Below are positions 7,016 to 11,180 of a stretch of 11,180 nt of DNA, piece by piece. The notes under the pieces were generated by a model, which worked only from the letters and a program-made list of their open reading frames with translations, did no database searches and had not been told where the DNA came from. This stretch comes from Nitrospira sp. UBA2082 (GTDB lineage Bacteria > Nitrospirota > Nitrospiria > Nitrospirales > Nitrospiraceae): the NCBI GenBank assembly GCA_002331335.1, contig DCZO01000018.1:84150-95329 (forward strand), written 5' to 3'. Within the stretch, counting starts at the first letter, position 1. Each line of letters begins with the position of its first letter. A program made the translations under genes and the position numbers.

Positions 7016-8343
7016 CACAGAAGCCTCCTCCTCAGGTCCATATTGAAACGTTCGGCTGTCAGATGAACGAATCCGACAGCGAGCTGGTCCGGTCGATGCT
7101 GAAGCAGGAAGGGTTTACCTTCACACCGGACCGTGAGCGGGCCGACGTGGTGCTGGTGAACACCTGCGCCATTCGAGAAAATGCCCACAACAAAATATAC
7201 GCGCATCTCTCCGAGCTGAAAGGGCTCAAGAACCAGCGTCCGTTAGTGGTCGGCGTTCTGGGCTGCATGGCTCAGAATCTGAAAAACGAGCTGGCGGACA
7301 AAGAGCCGCTCGTTGATATCCTCGCAGGACCGGACGCCTACCGGCAGCTACCCAGGCTACTCTCCCGCGCCCTTGAGACCCAGGAGCAGGGATTTGACCA
7401 GAAAGGGTTTGCGCTCGACCTGTCGGAATATGAAACCTACGAAGGCGTGCTTCCGGATCGTGACAGCGGGGTGAATGCCTGGATCACCGTCATGCGGGGC
7501 TGCGACAACTTCTGTTCGTTCTGTGTGGTTCCCTATACCCGCGGGCGGGAACGATCCCGTTCCCCGGAAGCCGTGCTGACTGAAGCACGCGACGCCGCCG
7601 CCCGCGGATTCAAGCAAATCACCCTGCTGGGCCAGAACGTCAATTCTTACCGGCACGAGGACTGGGATTTTGCCAAGCTGATCAGGGCGGTTGCGGACAC
7701 ATCAGGTATCGATCGTGTCCGGTTTACCTCGCCCCATCCCAAGGACTTCCCGCCGGCGTTGATTGACGCCATCGCTACCCATCCAACCATCTGCAAACAC
7801 ATTCATCTGCCGCTTCAGGCGGGAAGCGACCGGATCCTCGGCCTGATGGAACGAACCTATACGGCGAAGGACTATCTGGCCCTGGTTGAACATATCAGAG
7901 CTGTCATACCCGAGATCGTGCTCACCACGGATATCATCTGCGGATTCTGCTCGGAGTCGGACGAAGAGTTTCACGATACCCGCCGCATGGTCGAACAGGT
8001 GCAGTTCGATTCGGCTTACATTTTTAAATATTCTGAACGAAAGAACACGATCGCCGCGAGAAAGTTCGCCGACGATGTCCCGGATCGGGTCAAAGGAAGC
8101 CGTGTCTCGACATTAGTGGAAATCCAGCGCCGTATCACGTTGGAACGCAACCGACGCTACATCGGGCGGGATGTCGAAATCCTGGTCGAAGGCGATGCCA
8201 CCCGTTCTTCGACCCAAGGCATGGGGAAAACGGACGGAAACATCACCGTGGTCTGGGATAAGGGAGCCGACCCCTTCGAACCCGGTACTGTGGTGACAAA
8301 ACGTATCTTTGAGGCTTCCGCCGCTACCCTGTACGGGGAATGA
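7012..8343 (+). CDS. miaB: tRNA-2-methylthio-N6-isopentenyladenosine(37) synthase MiaB
   Basis: This 443-residue radical-SAM methylthiotransferase converts i6A37 to ms2i6A37 in tRNAs that read U-initial codons. Cysteines C16 (FGCQMN), C52 (NTCAIRENA) and C85 (GCMAQ) hold the auxiliary 4Fe-4S cluster. C164-x3-C168-x2-C171 (RGCDNFCSFC) hold the radical-SAM cluster, followed by RGRERSR and LGQNVNSY, both typical of MiaB. A TRAM domain occupies about 382-443. The ATG (7012-7014) overlaps the mtaB stop as ATGA and has no ribosome-binding site of its own, so its translation is probably coupled to mtaB. The usual GFPGE/GFPTE motif reads GFCSES at 311-316 (C313 in place of Pro), a variant I also associate with Bacteroidetes MiaB proteins. 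MiaA, which supplies i6A, is not in the window. Confidence 0.97.
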   Translation: MTQKPPPQVHIETFGCQMNESDSELVRSMLKQEGFTFTPDRERADVVLVNTCAIRENAHNKIYAHLSELKGLKNQRPLVVGVLGCMAQNLKNELADKEPLVDILAGPDAYRQLPRLLSRALETQEQGFDQKGFALDLSEYETYEGVLPDRDSGVNAWITVMRGCDNFCSFCVVPYTRGRERSRSPEAVLTEARDAAARGFKQITLLGQNVNSYRHEDWDFAKLIRAVADTSGIDRVRFTSPHPKDFPPALIDAIATHPTICKHIHLPLQAGSDRILGLMERTYTAKDYLALVEHIRAVIPEIVLTTDIICGFCSESDEEFHDTRRMVEQVQFDSAYIFKYSERKNTIAARKFADDVPDRVKGSRVSTLVEIQRRITLERNRRYIGRDVEILVEGDATRSSTQGMGKTDGNITVVWDKGADPFEPGTVVTKRIFEASAATLYGE

Positions 8344-8687
8344 TCCTCAAACGTTCTCCGCCTCTCAGCGTTCTGCGGAACAATTCTGCACGTTCATCTA
8401 CCCCTAGTGGACATATTTTGGCTCTCTTCAAACCAAGCCTACTGCCATTCCCAACGATCAGACCTTCCCTATCAGGGATTCGATCATCTGCTGAGACAGA
8501 TACCTGATGATGCCATTCATCGGCGAAACGCTTCATGTGTTGATCCTAACAATCTGATTTCACACGAAACGTCGCTCGTTATCCTGCAGTCATAAGGATG
8601 TCCCAAGAATCGGGCTTCCTCAAGGCGTTGAAGCTTCGATATCTGATGCTCCCCTTGTAGGCAAAATTATCATCTGGGGCAATCTAG
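8344..8687. other. Non-coding stretch after miaB
   Basis: About 340 bases, more AT-rich than the neighbours, with no supportable gene. The longest frames (plus 8407-8595, minus 8324-8536) lack family resemblance and good start sites. A possible stem of 7 bp with a 2-base bulge lies at 8353-8381 (GTT-CT-CCGC with GCGGAAC). It follows the miaB stop but has no T-tract, so it is a poor terminator. No tRNA-like T-arm and no repeat of note were found. It may hold a remnant or an unrecognised small RNA, which cannot be told by eye. Confidence 0.5.
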
Positions 8688-8703
8688 AGGCATGGTCCTT
8701 GCT
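8688..8703 (+). promoter_or_regulatory. Sigma-54 (RpoN) type -24/-12 promoter
   Basis: AGGCATGGTCCTTGCT aligns with the sigma-54 consensus TGGCAYRNNNNTTGCW at 11 of 12 defined positions; only the first T is changed. The invariant GG (8689-8690) and GC (8701-8702) have the required 10-base separation. Transcription would start near 8713, giving a 50-odd-base leader before the ATG at 8767. A specific activator would be needed; its site was not identified. Confidence 0.65.
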
Positions 8704-8766
8704 GAGAATTGTCCACACATTCAATACGTACACGTTCAACAAACTAAAAAGGAGTGTTCTCACGCT

Positions 8767-8898
8767 ATGAAGCCCCTCAATGCCGATCCAAAGAACCCTG
8801 CCTCAGAGTCCCGCGTCACGCTCGAAACGATTATTTCCGTCGGCGTGATCGGCTGGCTCGCCATGGGCATTGTCCTGATGGGGCTCGGGATCTGGTAG
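8767..8898 (+). CDS. Small single-helix membrane protein, 43 residues
   Basis: Not recognised as a family. It has a short polar N-terminus (MKPLNADPKNPASESRVT) and then one strongly hydrophobic helix (about residues 19-43, with IISVGVIGWLAMGIVL) that ends the protein at ...GLGIW. This suggests a tail-anchored peptide or a single-pass inner-membrane subunit. A ribosome-binding site, AAAAAGGAG, ends at 8754, 12 bases from the ATG, which is rather long but is the only good site. An in-frame upstream ATG at 8692 lies inside the sigma-54 promoter and has no site, so it is discarded. It is first in a likely unit with the lipoprotein 110 bases downstream. Confidence 0.65.
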   Translation: MKPLNADPKNPASESRVTLETIISVGVIGWLAMGIVLMGLGIW

Positions 8899-8995
8899 AT
8901 CGTGCACGGCACATATACCGGCACGACCCGGGGCTGCGGCATTTCAGAAATCATTTCCTACCCATCCACTATCTTGATACCGTAATGACACCGAT

Positions 8996-9001
8996 GAGGA
9001 G
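8996..9001 (+). promoter_or_regulatory. Shine-Dalgarno site fixing the lipoprotein start
   Basis: GAGGAG lies 7 bases before ATG 9009. It selects that start over the in-frame ATGs at 8984 and 8993 and over the long open stretch upstream. Confidence 0.75.
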
Positions 9002-9008
9002 AACCGTC

Positions 9009-9992
9009 ATGCACACATTCTTTCGAGCGCAGACAATCCGCTATGCCGGCGCATTGGTTTCCCTCAGCCTCCTGGCAACTGGATGTTCGACCCTCTATGG
9101 CTGGTCGAACGTGCACAAAAGCGCCAGAGGATCGGTGTATATCAAGGATGTCGCCGATTGGTCGTTTGAAGCGAACCACCCGGCTGTGGTCGACCAGGCC
9201 ACCCTGCTGAGTGCAGTCAAAGGGGTGGTCGCCGATGATGCGACGAAATCGTCTCCGAAAATGCCCGCCAGCGGCAGCAAGCCGATGAGAGTATTCAGCG
9301 ATGAGGACGCCGAGTTTCTTGCTCCCCTGCTAGCCCAAGGGCTATCGCAAGCGAAACCGGAACAGATTGTCGGTTTCACGGTGTCTCCATCGGCAGGGTC
9401 AGGCGCTGAACCCGCAGCGGGCACCCTCTATGTCTCCCGAGGCTCTCTCCATCTCACCATCACTCCGGGCAACAACCGAAGAATCTCGGGATTCATGCCG
9501 AGCGGGGTAGCCCGTATCGAACGAGCACCGGCCTACAACGAAGACTGGACTCCCGGCACCCTAGCCATGATCATTGATCAGCAGGCGCTTGCCAAAGCAT
9601 CCCTGCCTGGAACCATTCCCGTTGCGGCCGCCGAATCGAAATCTCTGCCGGCACCGGCACTATTGCCCGTTCCGCTCGCGAAAACGAAGCCCGCACAGCA
9701 TGATGTTCCGGCAGCCACTCCAACGTTTGCCGCCAATACTCCGCCAGCCACAGCCGGCCAGTCGGAGGACCTAGAGACGCAGAATAACGAACTGCTGGTC
9801 AAGAAGTTGGACGAACTTCGGCAAGTCCGCGAGGCCAACCGGATGAAGGAATCCGAGATCGCGATGCTGAAGAAAGAAGTTGAATGGATGAAGCAAGAGC
9901 TCCGGGAACGTTCGGCGCAAGCCAAAACCAACACCGTGTCCAAACCTTCGATGCCAAAACGAAAACCAGCTGAGGCCTATCCAACCCGCTAG
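9009..9992 (+). CDS. Putative lipoprotein with C-terminal coiled coil, unknown function
   Basis: A 327-residue protein I do not recognise. Layout: a lipoprotein signal peptide (1-25) ending LLATG before C26; a globular region (about 35-190) containing RGSVYIKDVADWSF, FSDEDAEFLAPLLAQGL and a hydrophobic LYVSRGSLHLTI segment; a Pro/Ala-rich linker (about 200-252) that would span envelope distance; a charged coiled coil with heptad-like Leu/Ile/Met spacing (about 253-305); and a short basic tail. After lipidation at C26 it would sit in the inner or outer membrane, facing the periplasm. +2 is Ser, which in E. coli rules favours the outer membrane. The linker plus coiled coil suggests a scaffold or partner-binding role; this is inference. 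It lies 110 bases after the small membrane protein and is convergent with the exonuclease gene, the two stops being 13 bases apart. Confidence 0.85.
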   Translation: MHTFFRAQTIRYAGALVSLSLLATGCSTLYGWSNVHKSARGSVYIKDVADWSFEANHPAVVDQATLLSAVKGVVADDATKSSPKMPASGSKPMRVFSDEDAEFLAPLLAQGLSQAKPEQIVGFTVSPSAGSGAEPAAGTLYVSRGSLHLTITPGNNRRISGFMPSGVARIERAPAYNEDWTPGTLAMIIDQQALAKASLPGTIPVAAAESKSLPAPALLPVPLAKTKPAQHDVPAATPTFAANTPPATAGQSEDLETQNNELLVKKLDELRQVREANRMKESEIAMLKKEVEWMKQELRERSAQAKTNTVSKPSMPKRKPAEAYPTR

Positions 9993-10014
9993 GTCGGCCA
10001 ATCGTTCAACCGAC
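9993..10014. other. Weak hairpin at the convergent gene ends
   Basis: GTCGG and CCGAC enclose a 12-base loop between and just inside the two facing stop codons. With only a 5-bp stem and no T-tract, it is at best a weak two-way terminator. Confidence 0.25.
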
Positions 10015-10722
10015 GTCAAGCAGCTCAGGCTGCAACAGCACGACTTCACGGGACAGGGGCTGCCGGAAGTTCATACGGCAATAGCACGCATACGTGACAT
10101 ACGTATCTTGCAGGCAATAGCGGGCGAGTTCGAGCCCCTGCCCCTTCTCCCACATCTCAGCCACCTGCTCCCCACTGCCGGACTTTGTCTCGACCTGTAA
10201 CGCCCGGGCCAGCACGTCCAGCTTGACCCACCCTCGCGTATCCCAGTTACTCCAAACCGCCATCGTGTCGTAGACCGGCTCAGTCCTGAACTTCGCCAAG
10301 TTGATATCCAGACTCGGCTTCACTTGGTGAATGATCGACCGCTTCTTGAGAAAGGGGAGGTCGAATCCCAACCCATTGTGCGTGATGAACAGCGTCGCAC
10401 GATCCTGTGCAAGACGCGCCCAAAAGCGGCGGAGCAGTTCCCGCTCGTCCCCGCCGTACCATGCGACAGCGCTCCTGGCCTCCATCTGATCGGAAAACTC
10501 CAGCAACCCGATGCAGACGATGCGGCTGAAGGTGCCGTCGAACGCCGATTTGGCGTACAATTCATCCTCTGCCCGCCGCCGCTCTTCAGCCTCCCCTGCC
10601 GTGAAGAGATCGCCGCTTTCGTCGAGCTCAGCATGTTCATTATCCAGCGAAGTCCTGCCGGTCAGACGGGCCCACTCATCGCGGGGCGCCTGGACGGTTT
10701 CAATATCGAGCACAACTTTCAC
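10006..10722 (-). CDS. DEDDy-type 3'-5' exonuclease (PolB-like exonuclease domain family)
   Basis: A 238-residue single-domain RNase H-fold nuclease resembling the predicted PolB-like 3'-5' exonucleases (DNA_pol_B_exo2). Metal-binding motifs are all present: Exo I D6-I-E8 (VVLDIETV); Exo II around H115-N116-G117 with F120-D121 (FITHNGLGFDLPFL); D152 in YDTM; and Exo III Y202-x3-D206 (YCLQD), the DEDDy form. The segment FDGTFSRIVCIGL (61-73) is typical of the family. It probably trims 3' ends of DNA; polarity and substrate are inferred from the family. It starts with GTG 10722-10720, with AAGGA about 8 bases upstream inside the end of mutT. It begins 2 bases after the mutT stop, so the two are almost surely one operon. 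No polymerase domain is attached. Confidence 0.9.
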   Translation of the reverse strand: MKVVLDIETVQAPRDEWARLTGRTSLDNEHAELDESGDLFTAGEAEERRRAEDELYAKSAFDGTFSRIVCIGLLEFSDQMEARSAVAWYGGDERELLRRFWARLAQDRATLFITHNGLGFDLPFLKKRSIIHQVKPSLDINLAKFRTEPVYDTMAVWSNWDTRGWVKLDVLARALQVETKSGSGEQVAEMWEKGQGLELARYCLQDTYVTYACYCRMNFRQPLSREVVLLQPELLDVG

Positions 10723-10724
10723 CG

Positions 10725-11129
10725 CTAGGTTCCTTCCTGAATTGTGTCACGCTGCAATGCTTCGATGATGACGTGGTCCGCCTGTGGAAACTCGAACTGT
10801 GTCAGTTCCTCGGGCAACACCCATCGAATTTCCGCACAATCGACAGGTGCCGGCATCCCCTCTTCGATGGCACAATGGAAGAAATGTAGTTCCACGGTTT
10901 TTTCAGGATAGTCGTGCCGGACGATCCGGTAGGGAATCGGCAAGTCGATTCTGACGCCCAACTCTTCCAACAACTCCCGCTGTAAACATTCCACCAAGGA
11001 CTCATCCGTCTCCCGCTTGCCCCCTGGAAATTCCCAAAACCCCGCCAGATGAACGCCCGGCTTCCGGCGTGCAATCAAGTAACGCCCCTTATGCCGAATG
11101 AGCCCCGCCGCCACTTCGATGACGTTCAT
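10725..11129 (-). CDS. mutT: MutT-type Nudix hydrolase (8-oxo-dGTP diphosphatase)
   Basis: A 134-residue Nudix protein expected to hydrolyse 8-oxo-dGTP (or a related oxidised or unusual nucleotide) to the monophosphate, keeping damaged bases out of DNA. The Nudix box is complete: G37-x5-E43-x7-R51-E52-L53-x-E55-E56-x-G58-V59. The N-terminal AAGLI and LIARRKPG and the FWEFPGGK lead-in are typical of MutT. The C-terminal FPQADHVII corresponds to the base-recognition segment, with Asp where E. coli MutT has Asn119, a common change in homologues, so substrate choice is less certain. ATG 11129-11127 has only a weak site (GAG). One upstream minus-strand frame, open to the window edge, ends with a TGA overlapping this ATG (ATGA), so mutT may follow another gene whose identity cannot be read from about 50 bases. 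Confidence 0.92.
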   Translation of the reverse strand: MNVIEVAAGLIRHKGRYLIARRKPGVHLAGFWEFPGGKRETDESLVECLQRELLEELGVRIDLPIPYRIVRHDYPEKTVELHFFHCAIEEGMPAPVDCAEIRWVLPEELTQFEFPQADHVIIEALQRDTIQEGT

Positions 11130-11180
11130 AGCGCTGCTCGGCTAACTGCGGGAAGCCGGACTGAACGGATACGTCTTGCA

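Noticed and set aside
8484..8511. Nested inverted repeats (ATCTG/CAGAT and TCATC/GATGA) as a possible small RNA
   Set aside because: The two stems compete, are short and have no T-tract or promoter. Too weak to call.
8407..8595. 62-codon plus-strand ORF after miaB
   Set aside because: No ribosome-binding site, no hydrophobic or domain pattern, and atypical composition. Likely chance in an AT-richer gap.
8754..9008. N-terminal extension of the lipoprotein ORF back to 8754
   Set aside because: It would overlap the small membrane protein in another frame, bury the signal peptide and ignore the good GAGGAG site before ATG 9009.
11130..11180. C-terminal end of a gene upstream of mutT on the minus strand
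   Set aside because: All three frames are open for much of the 51 bases. One ends in an ATGA overlap with mutT, but no family can be recognised, so no feature was called.

Overview
The window looks like ordinary chromosome from a moderately GC-rich Gram-negative bacterium. A Nitrospira-like member of the Nitrospirota fits best. This is an inference from the overall gene style: a large cobalamin-dependent ribonucleotide reductase, short secreted proteins I cannot place, and a good -24/-12 promoter. It was not tested by any search. No phage, transposon, CRISPR, tRNA or rRNA is visible.

Layout. (1) 1-2927, minus strand: most of nrdJ, a class II ribonucleotide reductase whose C-terminus runs off the left edge. 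Its leader and control region fill 2928-3237 and hold a clear promoter, two NrdR-type boxes, a 5' hairpin and a tiny upstream ORF whose stop overlaps the nrdJ start. (2) 3238-5531, minus strand: three separate genes, namely a small DUF4359-like membrane-anchored or secreted protein, the muropeptide permease AmpG, and a secreted 136-residue protein of unknown function. (3) 5532-5677: a divergent promoter region. (4) 5678-8343, plus strand: mtaB and miaB, two radical-SAM methylthiotransferases for tRNA position A37, joined by an ATGA overlap. mtaB appears to be transcribed as a leaderless mRNA. (5) 8344-8766: a more AT-rich non-coding stretch ending in a strong sigma-54-type promoter. (6) 8767-9992, plus strand: a 43-residue single-helix membrane protein and a coiled-coil lipoprotein, both unrecognised. 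(7) 10006-11129, minus strand: mutT followed 2 bases later by a DEDDy-type 3'-5' exonuclease.

Working together: nrdJ (dNTP supply) and mutT/exonuclease (nucleotide-pool cleaning and DNA end processing) belong to DNA metabolism but lie far apart and are separate units. mtaB/miaB form a genuine functional pair that hypermodifies A37 to sharpen decoding. AmpG imports cell-wall turnover products. The small membrane protein and lipoprotein may form an envelope unit under sigma-54 control; this is the least explained part of the window. The best new observations are regulatory: the NrdR-box/promoter layout and overlapping leader peptide of nrdJ, the leaderless start of mtaB, and the sigma-54 promoter.
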